Source of the DNA: Rallus limicola
Lineage: Eukaryota; Chordata; Aves; Gruiformes; Rallidae
Reading direction: 5' to 3'
Assembly: GCA_022605955.1 (NCBI GenBank)
Contig: JAKCOZ010000020.1
Coordinates: forward strand, 6,809,001 to 6,873,000
Length of the DNA stretch: 64,000 bases
A program made the position numbers and the translations under genes. Numbering within the stretch: position 1 is the stretch's first letter; each line of letters starts with the position of its first letter. The notes below the pieces were generated by a model. It searched no databases and was not told the origin of the DNA. It was given only the letters and a program-made list of their open reading frames with translations. Shown piece by piece: positions 27,601 through 42,600 of the stretch.

Positions 27601-30600
27601 TGTTTTTACAATCACTGCAGATGTTTCAATGAAAGCAATTAACACAGGGTGGGGAAGAGTCCAAAGCAAGAATCTGCAACTCCATTTTAGGGGATTTTGT
27701 GTTTTCAGGTATTGTTTAAAGTTAGTTTTGTTTGGATTAGGTTAAGCCTTTTTTCCCAGTAATTCATGAGATTAAAGTCCACATCATTACAGAAATCAGA
27801 AAATAAATCAGACTCGATTTCATTTACTCCAAAATAATTTATTTTATTTTAAAAAGTTTAAAAAAGTTTTTGTTTTAGTGTAAGTGGTAAGTTATAGCTT
27901 TAGAATAAATTAAAACAAAATGAAAATGTAATTCTGGTAATGAGACATATACCTGGAGTCTCTGCAGGGGTACCAGATATGCTTCTGGTGATCCCAGACT
28001 GTGCTGCAATAGTGACATGTAACAACAGCTCTGCTCTGTTCATCAAGCTCTTAACTAATGTCTTTGTTTTTGCTAGTGGATGAGAGGTCTTCTGTATGAG
28101 GGAATTCACCTCTTGAAAAAACTTCTCCCTAAGATTATGAAAGAAAAATAAAAGCAGTGAACTAAATTATGTTTTCGAAATATTTAGTGCCAGCTTCTAT
28201 TTTACATCATTAAGTGTCACAGGGTACAGAGAGATTCAAATCCCTGCTTCAGTAAGCATTCATGTACACGTGCATGAACCAGCACAACTACTTTGGGAAC
28301 TCATTTAAATTTCACTGTTGCTTGAAGCTGCCTATCTTTTAAGTGCCTTGCTGAAATGGTATCCTCCACAGGCAGCTACTAACCTTAATGCCAGGACTAC
28401 GTTCTCAAGATCACTTCCATCAAAAGAAACTTCTTTCATTGAACACAGAAGTTCCAGTTCTTTCATCTTGCTCTAAACAAAGTGAAGGAAAAGGGTGAAC
28501 ATGTCTTGCAAGAGCAGCATGGAGTGTGAGCACACACAGCAGCCCCTATGCTTACCTCATTGAAGTGATAATCATAAAAGAATGGGACGTTGTTCTCCAG
28601 CTTCCCATGCATGGCATCATCTACTTCATTCTGCCATTTCTGTTCCAGCTCAGCCACACTCTAAGAAAGAGAAAAAAAAAAATCAACATTTATTGCAGTT
28701 GTCCATCTTAAGGAGTAGAAGAGATCTTAAGAGAAGAAATCTGAGTACTTTCTATTTTTCTAAAATGCTGTTAATACACCTTTACTCTCAGAAAAAGCCT
28801 TCTGGGTTTTTTTATGTAAATTTTTTTACCTGCAATTGTCTTTCCATGGCATTTAGCTTCTTAAAGGTTTCTCCCATGATTTTACAAAGTAAATCATATT
28901 CTTCAGCGTGTTCTTCCTGATACTGGAAATTTATCAGGGACTGGAGTGCATCAACCAAATTCAAATGTTTAATCACACATGAGACTACCATCTCCTCCAT
29001 TACTTCTGGCTGGATTACTTCCCTAGGGTTACAGGTAAAGCCAAACTGGTTAATCAAGAATTAGAGACAAAATATGACAACTTATATTCACAGTTCAGTA
29101 CATGCTGCATTCACAAGCGAGTATTTCCAGCATATTAAACACACGCCATCATACGTGACAGGCATGCTGCATCCTCAGCATCCCTTTTTTTAGCTCTCTT
29201 TGGCAACAAACATTTAAAACAATAAAAGTAAAATTAGAAATATAGAGCACAACAATGATTACTTACTTTATACTAGGTCTAAATTGAGGCCGAGCACGTC
29301 CAGAAATTTCCCTGAGCTTTATCATGATTCCTGGAGGCAGCCTAATTCTAGGCAGATCAAAATAGTGTCCAACAGGAGGCACAAGAACATCAGAAGGATA
29401 TGTAAACTCTCTATCTTCATCTATAGTAAGAGGCAGTGGAGAAGGACTTGGTGTAAGCGCTGGAGATATTACACCATTAGCTTCCACCTGCCACTGGCAC
29501 CTGGAAAAATAAATAAAAACACATGAAAAGGATTTCATTTCCCCCTCCTTGCTACTCCCCCCTCATTCAGAAAGGCACATTAATCAACTACACATTACAA
29601 ATTACACATTAAGTGTGGCTTGTACCAATCATAGCCCAATCCTCTTCCTACTTACTCTAATGAAAACACTGTTATTCTAGAGAACATTTCCTCAGTTTTT
29701 GGAAACACCAATGGCAAAACAAACTCTGCAGGAAGTTTTCAAAACAACACCTTAAAACACAAGACTTAAGCATAACTACAAAAGTCACCTTCCCTCTGGA
29801 AACAACCCGTAAGGGAGTAGAGCAAGCAAAAATATGTTTGTTTGGGTTTTTTTACCTTTGTAGTAGTTTAGATCTTAAGAGCTCTTGACAGGTTTCTTCA
29901 TCTTTGGTAATTTCTGGTCCGTTGTATAATATTCGTAGCATAGAACAAGCTAACACAGAAAGGCCAAGTGCCAGATCAACTAAGAACGGCAAGCCTCCTG
30001 ACACATCCTCTGAAGACTCCTGTAAGTAGGAATAGCCATAAGTTGCACTAATCAATCAATCAGTCGTGAAGTCCTACCTCATCATATTTTCAAGATAGAT
30101 TTTATATTTTTGTATGTAATCTTGTATATGTAAAACATATCTATATATATGTCTCTTACACAGAGGTATACTGCAACAATGCTTAACAATTAAAAGCAAT
30201 ATGTAAGAACTCAGGACAAGAAACACAAGATTTAAGTGTTACTGTCCTGAACCAAGCAAGAATAGAAAGAGTAAAGCTATTTTGGTTCAGTCACTCTTTG
30301 GCCTGCAGATCCGTCAGCTCCCAGGCCAGGTCCTAGCTTCCTGGTCCAGGGCTTCAAGTTTCCTTTTGTTTGATCCCTTCCCTCTCTTCTTTGTGGCCTG
30401 GAATCATAATTTCCTCATTAAGTCTCTGATTTCCAGGTCATTACAAGATACCCATCTTTCCAAAGAAATCCTGATCTACAAGCAGCAAGTGACATTAAAG
30501 TGACTTCATACAGCTCCAGTGACAAGAGCTAGATAAGATATATTTGGTAGCAACTGTTGCCACCAGCCCATGCCACAGGGCATCTCTAGCTTAGGAAGCC

Positions 30601-33600
30601 AAACGGCCAAAACTCAGGTCCTTCATGCTGTAAAGACATGATCTCTCTTACTGACAAAATATGCTATTATTGGTTTAAATATCAAAAGTTCTTTTCAAAC
30701 TTTGAAGTATGTTTCTATTTGATCTATAGTGAGTAACACAGAGAAGAGGACTTGAAGCTGAACCTAACCCATGGAATCCGGGATGTTTGAGTGAGTACCT
30801 GTGCTCGAACAGTGCAAGCAAAGCCCCACATAGCTTTGTCTGGAGTGTTGTGCTCACGACCACTCCGCATTTCAAAGGAGAAGGTGACTGTATCTCCTTC
30901 CACCTTAACATTTTTGATGGGGAGGAGGAAAAAAAAAAAAAAAAAAAGAAAGAAACATTTAAGAATTGTGGCAAACAAACAGGCTTTTCATAAAAGTGGC
31001 TTATTCTATGGATTAATGTTTTTAATGACATACTTAAGTACAATTTATCTCTCCAACTGTATACTCTGAGCTAAGTTTCTTCCATTTTTATAAGGATATC
31101 TTTCTGCAGACAATTCAATTTTAATTTTGCTGATGGCAAGCTATAGTAAAACAAGACAACACCGTAGTTGTAGAATCAAAAGTAGAATTTATCAGTCTGT
31201 GTCACTTGGCCTTGATTTTAATCAAAATGCTTTCATTATTTGTCTGCAAGAACCCATGCGATAATCAACAGTTCTCTTCCTGAAGACAGACAAGCTCTTG
31301 AAGGAGAAGAATGTCAACACATTAATAGAAGAGTTTGCTAAAAGAGCAGTATAAAAACCTAGGCCAAAAAATAAATGAAATGCCACTAATTGTCAACATT
31401 GGAGTGCTTGTCTGAAATTGCTTTTCAGTTTGTTACTTCTTGTTTTGCTTTTTGAAATTATTCCTTGTTTTAGAGTGGGACAACATAGCAGCACAATCAC
31501 ATAAGGAAAAAAATAAGTCTTACTGCTTACAATCTGAGGGAACATACTGCAAAATTCTTGAAATGCTGAAGTTACAAGAAGTTTGAGGGATTTTTCCGTC
31601 TTGGCTTTACTGCCACAAGCCTCCACTATCATTTTATAACCCAACTAAAACGGTCGGAAAGTTGCTACATTTAATACATGTTGTATTTGTGGGTTACTGC
31701 TAGCAGTCCCACCCGTGGCCCTTACAAAAACAGGCACAGCCTCAGACTGCACAGGACTTTCTCCTGGGAAGGCAGATTATGAGAAGAGCAGTGCCATTAG
31801 AGACTCCAGGACTGAAAGATACTGATAATGAATTCCAGGAAGACATAACAAAATGAGATAAGCTCAAAGAAAGCACCACACACAACATACAGTTGAGTTT
31901 CAAGTTACTCCCCAAGGACGTAACAGCCCACTTAAGAAGCGATCTCATCATAGCCATACACTTAAAAGCTTGGACGTCATTTGCTATAGGGTTTAAAATG
32001 GACTCAACACGGTTTCCAAAGGGGATTTTTCTATATGAAATAGTTTTGGATTATAATACTGTACCTTTACTAAGTCTTTCGGCCAACCAGTTCCTAAGAC
32101 ACTACGGCTGCCATATCCCAGTGTATTGCCTCCATACTCAGCAACCTTCCTACTGTTTGTGTTAGGACCAGCATAGATCACCAACTTCAAAACATAAAAT
32201 ACACTGTTAGACTGTAAGAGAAAAACAAGAAAATCTAATAATAATAATAATACTTAGCACTTACACCGCGCTTCATATTTTCAAAGCGCTTTATCAACAT
32301 TAACAAATCCTCACAACAGCCCTGTGAGGTGCATAGGCAAGTATTATTATCCCCATTTTACAGATGGGGAAACTGAGGCAGAGAAGAAATTGAATGACTT
32401 GCCCCTGAGGTCACACAGCAAGTCAGCAGCAGAACTGGGAGGAGAAATCCTAACTTCCAGTCCTTGTGCTGAGCTAACTAGAACATGCTGCCTCTCTACG
32501 AATAAATGGATTGATCCTGCTCCCAAAGTAAGCATTTTGTCAATGACTTCAGTGGGAACACGATGAAGCCCAAAGTTCTCTGGAGGAGTTTCACCAGTTA
32601 CAGGTGACATTAATACTAGAGACACAAATGACTAATGGGAGTGAGTATCACAGGACTTGCCCCATGTCAATGAATATATGACATCAATTAGTAAACAGCT
32701 CAAGTAGCACTCTAACTATACAAAGTAAGTGCTATTAGCTGTGGTCTTGAAATTGAAAACACTTGTTCATATTAATCCATGTAAACAAGCCATTATCATT
32801 GGTGGGGGGAGAGGGAAGTGGCCTTTCCAGTTCTGCCCAGTTTAAACAAACTTAGCTGATTACAAAGTACGCAGATAGATAAAAATTTGAGAAATCAGGA
32901 AGCTGAACAACAGCAAAACTGAGTCAGAAGTTCAATTTCAATAATCTGAGCTATCATCAAATGAATTTCAAAAAGAAAGAAAAAGAGTTGGTGTGAATTT
33001 CTGAGGGGTTTTGTTATGGTTTTTCATAGCAAAACCTCCGTACCTCTGAGGCCTACTGTATTTCTCCCATTTCATAGCTACCACTACTCTTGACATAGCT
33101 CAAGGAAACCTAATTACAAAGCCTAACTCTTAACAAATGATCCTCATAACTGATAGATTTTAAACATTGAAATAATCACTGGATATTATGTTCAGATATA
33201 ATACACAAGAAGAATTAACCATATATTCTTTTGGGATTGTTTCTGGAAGAACAAGAGAAATTAAATCATTTATCTCCATCTTCCTGCCTTTTTATGTCAA
33301 CAATTCTTTGCACATTTTCTAGCAAGTTAGTCTGAAGATAAAATTCAAGAACTCTTTTGAAAAGTTCTTCACACTTATGCCACGCAAGACAGAATCTCTC
33401 TATATCCCTGTCTTGAAGTAGGCAGACTGTGCCATTAATGCAGGCTAATAAGCTCCTATCAGTATAAATCTCCTGCATTATTCTGCCATGAAAGACAAGG
33501 GCAGAAAAGCTGAGAAGTGCTGCTCACAGAAATATATTCCAAAGAAAGGCTTTCTAAATTGGCCCTCTAAATCGCTTACCTTATCGTAGTCATATTGTGA

Positions 33601-36600
33601 AGAACATCTGTTGTCAAATCTAAGGTATAAACAGCGGGCTCCTGGAATATGTACAGTTTCTTTAAATTTATAGTTATCCCTGACGGGATGAACTGTTTCT
33701 ACCGTCTTCCCAGCAGCCCAGGGAGCAGGGATCTTCAAACCCGTAAGAAACCCTGGTTCTTCTTTCTCTTCCAGCATTCTGAAATTAGAGTGAAAAATTA
33801 GTCCTAACATTCAAATCACAGATTTCTACTAGCTATTTTGACATCAAACTACGAACTAGTTAAAAGACTCTGTAAAATCTGAACTTCTCCCTCTGTTTTC
33901 CCATCTCCAGGTTACAGTAAACAACCTGATGGTACTATACATGGTGTCTAACACATGACAGAGTGTAAAAAAACTTCCTGGGACAGCGCCCAAAAGTGAT
34001 TATACCATCATAAAACTAATATGTTTCACTGAAGCTTGTAATTTGGAGGAAATAGCTGCTTTAACATTTATTCCACAGCAACAGCAAAATGAACATTACA
34101 GCTAAGGTATTTTATCCCATTAAAAGACCCAAATGTTAAGAAAATTACCTCTCATCAGGTAACAGCTTCCCTTTCTGTTCTGATGCCCCACTGGGGGAAC
34201 TGTTCAGTTCTGAGAAAACTGGAGACTGAGTTTTAAGCAGCAGTGCAGTCTGTGGCACAAAACATGCTGTGTTATATTCATGCAAACAGCAAAGAACTTT
34301 AAAACCTCATAACTGAAATATTATTAACAATCACGCTGTGTGTTGTTATTGGCAATAATTCATTGCATTGTAGCTGTTCAGGTCAAATTTAGTATTCAGC
34401 TTTTGTAACAGTCATGGATCACTTAGTGCCAAAAGTTGGTCTGGATCTGCAGCACTTTAGAACACACGTGCCACAGCTGTTTCCCTTTGCAGGCAGCTGC
34501 TGACACAAAGGCCATACCTGACTTGTATAAAGGACCAGCTGCACCAGCTGAGGCATCAAGGCATCGGCCATCGTTAGAGTTTGCAAATTTGGATGCATCA
34601 GAGATGTCAGTAGGACGGGAAGCAGATGACCAAGCATAGTAGCCTTTGTAATTTGCTCCAGGCCTTTTAATCTGTAAGAAGAATGAAAGTTTATATAGTA
34701 ACAACTATTCATAGAATCATAGAGTATTACTACTAATTTTAGTCATCTGTTTAATCCTGCAACAGACTGGCTAAGCAGGCAATTCAAAATTCAGAGAACG
34801 TTGGCAATCCCAAACCCTTAGTATCTTGAAAACATCACAATTTCTCCAAAGCACTGGCATCTTAGTCTTTGCTTCCAATACTTACTAAACAATGATAGAC
34901 AATAAATCAGGAATTTGATAATTACTTAGAGAACAATAACTTCCCATGGGCTTGGGATGAAAGTCCACATCAAACACAATGTATTTGTTTAGTAGGTGTA
35001 TCAGGCTCCTAGCAGACGTAGCTCAAAATACTTTAAAAGAACCTCTATCTACAAAAATGTATTTGAGCATGAAACCCATCTGTGAATTTCTCAAAGGAAC
35101 TGTTTAATGTCAATAAACAAAACTAATGTTGCAGGCACAGAAAAGCATAGAAACTGAAACCTGAAAGACAACAGGGAGAGGGAGGTGTTTATTTAACGAG
35201 AAAGGGTTCGCTGCTTTTGTTTACATCCTGTTCCCAGCATACATTTTTAAGTGGAGGGGAAGACAGGGAAGGGCAAAGCAACATTATCTGATGCAACATG
35301 CAGGATATTATAACATCCAAGACTTGTCATGGATAAAATAATCTAGTCCAGCTACTAGAGATGTAATAGTCAGGAATTATAAGTAAATAAATAAATAAAA
35401 TTTAAAAAATCACCCTAGCTTACTGAAATACTCCCAAGTGAGTAACTACCGTTTATTTCCAGTCACTCTGCTCATAAATCCCACTGTAACAAACTAAAAC
35501 CCCACCAGTTTCTCTAGATTATCAAACTAGTATTCTGACACAAAGAGACTCATTCTAAATTCTTCAAATCCAAGTGCTAAGCAAATGCTATAGTAAGGAA
35601 CAGCTCCTATATGTTCAAAGCTCACATACAGGGTTACAAAGAGTAAATAACGCTACCTGTGCTCAGGCATTAAGCCACAAAAAGCAGCAGCTCACTGTTT
35701 AAGTTAGTAGACTCATTCATCCTGGTCTTACCTTTGCTCTCTATCAGAAATGTCACTGTTAATTAGTGCTGTGGTGACTTGTTGCAGCATTTCTAAGACT
35801 TCATCGCATCCTGTCAGAATTTGCGTGGCAAGAGACAAAATGCTGGTCTTGAGCTCCTAGGCACAAAGGGAGTTACAGGATACATAAATTCTTAGAGAAT
35901 ATTAACAAAGGACAACACAACAAAATGATGGATTTCCAAATTAAAAGAATGATAATGTGACCTGGCAGGCCTGCAGCAGTAGATTCATCCAAGACTTAAA
36001 TTTGATTAATGCTAAGCCCCAAAGTGCTGGGAGAAACTAGGTGCATATTTTACAGGATGCACATCCAGTTTCTAGAGGGAAGGAATCCCCAAGTCCAGCA
36101 CAGGAGAGAGAGCTGTTAGCCAGCCAAGGTACAGCATTGGTGACAGAATGTCCTAGCAGGTATGAGGATCACTGTAGAGAGAAAAACTGAACAATGAAAA
36201 CATGGGTGAATAGTGAGACAAGAGAAGTACTACAATATTTAGCATTTATTCAATGAGCCTGAACAAATAACTTTCAATTGCAGCAGATTACAAGCACACA
36301 AATCTCAAAGAGCAGCAGACAAAACCAGCTTAACAAACAATACCAGAAACTCAGAAACCAATACTGCTATAGAAGAATTGTTGCTGTTACAAGAGCTACC
36401 TGCACACTAGGACAAACCTGGCTTTTAGGGGTTCATTCAAGAATATTCCAGCAGCAGTATGAAATCACACCATTTTAATAAACCTTTGAGCAACAAAACA
36501 ACACCTGTCCACATTTTGTCCTCTAATAGTTTCCTTGCCACAGAATTATTCACACTATTTCAGCTAATATGTATAGGTGGTTCTACATAAGCTTTGTAAG

Positions 36601-39600
36601 TTAAAACTGCAGAAGAGCAGAAGCCAGGTAAGGCAAACGAGAAAACTCTTTCCCATTTAAATCTCGAAAAAATTGTTTCAAAGACCACCCAAGTGATTTG
36701 GAGAAGATAAAATGTGTGTGTATGTCATGTCCAGAAAGGATTCCTGGCACATTAATTTTCTTACTAGCACATGCTAATTAAAAAACATTTAAAACTTCAT
36801 TATACACATATTTAGGAAGGGAAGTGTCTGCTCTCACAGATAAAATAGAACCCAAGCTGGAATACTGAACACAGAATAACTGCAGACTTTAGTTGGAGAA
36901 CAACTGTAACAACTATATTAAGAGGAAAAGAACCAACAAAGCAGCGTAGGTAGAATGCATTGCAGAAATAAGAGGTGTCACAGGAACACTGACTGTAGAG
37001 AGCCATACTAGGATAAAACTTGGTGTTTACCTGTACCTTCAATGTCTCTCCCTGCAAGGAGCTGTCACTGTCATCATTTTCATCGGGTTTAATCAAAATA
37101 GTGTTACTGAGGAGGTGGTTCTGTACAGCCATCAGATACCGCAAACACGAAGATGCAGCCTTTAACATAAATAAATACACTTTACATTATCTAGACCCTT
37201 TAAGCAAGCTTGATTCAGGCAATCCTTGTACTTTGAAATAGAGGGAAAAGTAGAGAGAGAGGATGAGCAAAAGCAAAAAATTATTTCCCTTAAACAGAAG
37301 GGGTTTTTGCTGATTTAGCATAAACTTAACTCCTATCTAAAAGAGACATATACAGAAGCAGTACCATTTTATCCAAGTATTTAAATTACAGTAATATTCA
37401 AGTACCATCATTAATAGATTCTTAAAAGAAAATGCTATCATAGAGCCAAATTTATATCATGTTCCTGAAGGTGACGGATCCATGCTGCTACTTGTCCTTG
37501 CCTGCTGCACAGGCCATGACTTCCCATCCCCTCCCCATGCATATATGCAAGCTCACCTGCCTTTGCCATCAGCCAGACCAGGGAGCTGACCCTGCTGAAA
37601 ACATCTACACATACATACTTTTCCCATTAAATATTGTCAACTTTCACTCATTTTGGCTGTAAATAATAATTTCTGCTTATATGAATCTTCACACACAACT
37701 CAAGAAAGATTTTTAAGTTGTTGTAAGGCTTTGAAGATTGAGATACACAAACTTCCATTAAATTGAAAAAGCTACCAGAGCAACTGAACAATATATCCAC
37801 ATATAAACCTGTTTTAGCATTACTGCACAATTTACTTTGCTGTAAGAAATTGCTTCTTCCTTCCCTGCACAGCATAAACAAAAGACATTCGTTTCCTGTA
37901 CTTGTTAAGACACACAACTATAAAAGCTTCACCTTTGTATACACAGCAGAGATGATGGATTTAAGGAAGAAAAGAAACCAAATGGCAAATATACTTTTAT
38001 CAAGATACGTTTTACTTACAGGCACAGTTGAAAGAAGCCTTTGAAAATCATCTTTAGATACAGTTTGGCACTTGGTGATTAAGACACAAGATTCTCGGAC
38101 AACAATCTTGAGAATGTAGTGCAACAGTTCATCGTTTAGTCTTCAAAAATGCAAGAAAGATGAAAAGTGTTAATAGTCTAAATGCTGTGTGTTCTGCATT
38201 GCTCAGCTCAAAAGTCTCTCCAAACTGTATCACAAACAACATGAAACCAAAACAATTATCTGTTCAACTGCAGAGATTCAGGCACAAAGAAAACCAAGCT
38301 GCAATGTTTAGTGACAGTGCAACAGGTTACTAGGGATTTTCTGATATAAATTCAGAACTTCTAACAACTCCTAAAACCAGGCTCCTCCCACCTTGAACTT
38401 GAGAGCGGCAGCGTTACTACTGAGAAGGCACCTAACACAGCGCTGTGGAGAGCAATGTTGTAATATTGCACTTGTGAATTATCTTCCACATTTATCAGAT
38501 ACACCGTAGGTAGGTAGCAGGGAATCCAAAGCTAAGCCCATAGCCAAAGCTAAGCCAGAAGACTCCAGAGTTTTCCCTAAGATGTCAAACCTCTCTCTAC
38601 CTTGGCTTGATGGAATCCTACCCACCACAGACAGAAAGACAGTATTTCAGGTCACAGCACTAGTAAGTTAACCAGAAATTTCAGGAGAACTGGTTCAAGT
38701 TTATCTGGAGCAAATAACCAAAAGCTGCATTATAAATGGGATGGGAGGGTGTACATAGTTGCATTTTACCTATAATGATCATCATCTTCACTTCCAAATC
38801 TGTTGCTCTGAAGCTGCTCAGCTAAATTAGTGAGGATAACGTCACGAAGTTGCGAGAGACCACTATTTCTCTCTCCTAAAATGGAATGCAGAAACTTTTG
38901 CAAAACAGCATTTTACAGCATTAACCTATTTTTATTTCCTCAGATATCTTGCTTACTATACACTGCTTCTCAGAAATTACTGTATTTACAGCATAACCTG
39001 ATTCCTGTTGATATTACGAACCACTAAAACTTACTCTGCACACAGCACTGTTTTAAATTCCAAAGACTGATGCTCAAACACGTTCCCATGAAGCAAAAAA
39101 TTACTGTGCATCAGCTGCTTCTCAGCCCCAACTCCCATTTCATAGGGAACAAAAGCTGGTTATTGCTCGTCCACTACAAACTAAAATTACCTCTGGTTAC
39201 TGTGTAATTGCCATGGGTAACACTACCTGCTAACTAGGTGTTAACAACCTGGTCAAGAAACATTACTAATAGAGACAAAAGAGAACTTCAATGCTTTTGT
39301 ATTTCAAGCAGCTGCCTGATTGAGACAATTTTTCCTTTTCTACAGCTAACATTCAGATGGCATTTAGAAGCCAACTCCAGAGTTCAAAGCACTGTACAAT
39401 ATCCTAGAATAGGATGGGTTTAAAGCAGAATTCTGAACTGTTCTCCCTGCAGAGGTCAAGAAGTATTTCACTTTTTGTTTTCAATTAGAAAAAACACTCT
39501 CTCACATGTCAATAGATCATTCTCACCTTCAGTTAAGACTAATTTCAATAAATTATTGATTTCTGCTTCTCCAGGATACAGGATATTTAAACCAGAGCTA

Positions 39601-42600
39601 AAGAAAAAAAATAAAACCATGTATTACTTAGTGTATTTAAAAGCAAACAAAACAATTCCAATGGACATATAAAAATGGTGGCACAAAATCTCAGCTTCAT
39701 ATGCAACATAACATTTAGAATGCCTATGTAATAGCCTCTTCCAACTTAGAAAGCCATCCTCCAGGTTTTAACATTTATTAGCCATAAAATAAGTGTCTTC
39801 TTTTTCCAGAAATGTCTTATAATCAACTACATTTTATTGTTTAGGTCCCAAAGCTCCTTCAAGAGCTACTGGCTTCCCTCTGAGAAAATCCACATTAATC
39901 ACTTGTATCTATGACAGCACAGCCATTTGTTTCAAGAAACGGAGAGGTGGCAGGAAAAAACCCAAGCAGATGAAGGCTTAGAGAACGACTCACACAACTC
40001 TGGTGATGGGCTGAGTGGTGGCTTATCTGTGGTAAGAGTAACAGAAAATGCAAGCCACAGTAATCAAGGAGTCACGGCTGTTACAGTTTTATTAGTTAAA
40101 GACTGGCTCCTGAGAGGAGTATTAATTTAGGATACACAGAAGCTTCTAGAACTAGAATTTCAGGAAGAACTCAGCTATCCATAAATTGTCCTTGTGGAGA
40201 TTTTTGCTTGTGATGAGCTTTGTCCTTTCTACATGAATTACCACCTCAAGATAGAGATCACAGTAACTTGAAAGGAGTACCTCATGACTGCCTGAAGTGT
40301 TGGGACTATTATGCAGATTTTTTCTTCTTTTTCTCTTTTCTTTTTAAATAATGCTCTCGTAGAAAGGAAAACTGGTACATTTTTCAGCTTCACACTGCGA
40401 GCAGAGATTATTGCAGCTTCCCTCTCTCTGGCTCATGCTGACCAACTCACGATCAGGAAAAGTTTTAAGTTGCAAATTAAGTTTGGATTTTCCATCGGGA
40501 TTGGTATCCCCCAGTGAGAAGACAGGGGGAAAAGGAGATATTACCTAATCCCCAGCTCTGGGGTTGGTGGGGTTTTTGTTGTTTTTTTTCCGAAGTCATT
40601 GGAGAACACAGGGTTAAACAAGAGAAAAAGACAGCTACGTTTTTGTCCATTCAGTTGACAGGACACACTTTTCCCTGTCAAAAAGCAAGGCCCTAAAATG
40701 CTAGATAATCATACTAAAGCTAGGCTATTCTTCACTCAAAGATGCATAAAGCCACTGAAATTCAGAATGTCATGATTCACACCAGAAAAAAATGCAGGTT
40801 GAAATTCAGAAGATTTTGTTCTCAACCTTTGGAGCACTTCCCACTTGAAAGCAGATTATATTTGTACTTAGGATGTTTGAGACAGCATTCCTTGTCCTTG
40901 AGATTTACATTATCTCGTGTTCGTGATACACAATCGCACTTCTTGCACGCTGCTTTGTACTTAGTCATTCTGCTATTTTGACAAGCCAGAGAAAGGAAAT
41001 TACACAGCATCAGGTTCAAGAGATGCAGCAGTTAATATGATGTGGAGCTAAAGCAACAATCCTGTTGGTGTGTTTGATGACCTGGTGTACCAGTCCACAG
41101 ACACAATGCCCACCCTTTTACCAGAATAGATCCCTGTTTTCTAAACATAAACCTGACTTTTTCCACAGTTTTACTACCCTGCCAGTGTTTTTTTCCTGGG
41201 CCTTCAGTCTTCCAGAATTCCTCAAGTATTATTCATTCTGTTTCCACTTATATCCCTTTCGTTTAGAATTTCAGTGTTGCTGTTTGAAACACATCGGTGT
41301 AACAGTGGAAAATATTAGCTTGGCCTATTCCAGAACAACAATAACTATAAACAGAATAAGGAAGCCACTCTGGCTATCAATGAAATGCAGAAAACTGCTT
41401 GATTTTAGTTTCTGTATTGAAATAAACATTTTTATATGAGAAAAAAACCTCCAAGGAGAGTCAACAAGAAGCAGCAAATGAAAAGCATGGAAAGTAGTTG
41501 CTATCTGTTATTTCACTGTCAGCAAGCCAAACACACTGTATTTCCCTTAATCCACAGATAAAATCCATAATAATTTTATCATCCAAAGGCGACCTAAATT
41601 TTATCATATTCATTTAAAATTAAACAGCTGAATTCAGTTTGAATGTCCATCTGTTGCAGCACTTCTGAATAATAAGTTAAGTTTACTTAGACAAAACATA
41701 TTCACCTAATAGCTAAGCAAACTTCCTTCTGAATTTCAGAGCAAATCTGGTCCCTCGGTGCCATCAATAACTGCCACAGTAATAGGCCAGACCTTCTAAC
41801 GATCTCTCTGTTTCTTTCTGTTTGTGGGCTGAAGAAAAATTTAAAAACCACCTAAGAAAAAACAAAATCAAACAAAACAGTATTGAAAAATTCAAATATT
41901 GTTCACATTAACTCATTTTCTGCAGTCAGTTTCTTGAAGTATTTGAATAGGTCACTAGAAATCTCAGTCAGAAAGTGATTTTGGATTGCCAAATTACAGG
42001 TTAATGCTTTCACACCCAGAGAAACCCTGTCTCTTTTTTCATACCCCCAGGGAAAAAGGAAGGAAAAAGTAAAGAAAGAAAGAAGGAAGTTAGCCTCTCC
42101 GGATTTTGTTTCAATCTATGAAAGTGGTGATTATATTCAAATTAGGACTCTGACCTGGCAGTGGCTTTGTAATATTTTATTACACCCATTTCAATCTCCA
42201 TTAAATTGAATGCAATGGAGAAAAAATTAAAAATGAAATCAAGTGGTTGCCTGTATTCTAAGACAGCTTTTTTTTAGTGTTTATTATGAAGTACATTAAA
42301 GATGCTCTTGTACCTGAAAGACAACAAGAATGCAGCGTATTATACACGTATCTCCGTTCACCATCGCTTTCTCCATAATGTCACAAATACTGCTGAGGTG
42401 ATGTGCTTCAATTGGATGCTGCTTGCCTAAAAAATTTGTTATGGGAAGACTGTTGCTGGCTGCAAGCAGGTTGAGTTGGTGGATGCACATGGCACCAACG
42501 TGGTGCAGTAACTGGTTAATAACCTCATTTGTGGTTGTTGCATCCCCTAGAAAAAGAAAAGCAGTTCAAATGCTGTCTGCAAGCACAAGTTACTGCATTA

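Noticed and set aside
39320..39420. Possible L3/MIR relic with TTCAAAGCACTGTACAATAT
   Set aside because: Only one consensus-like word is present; insufficient to call.
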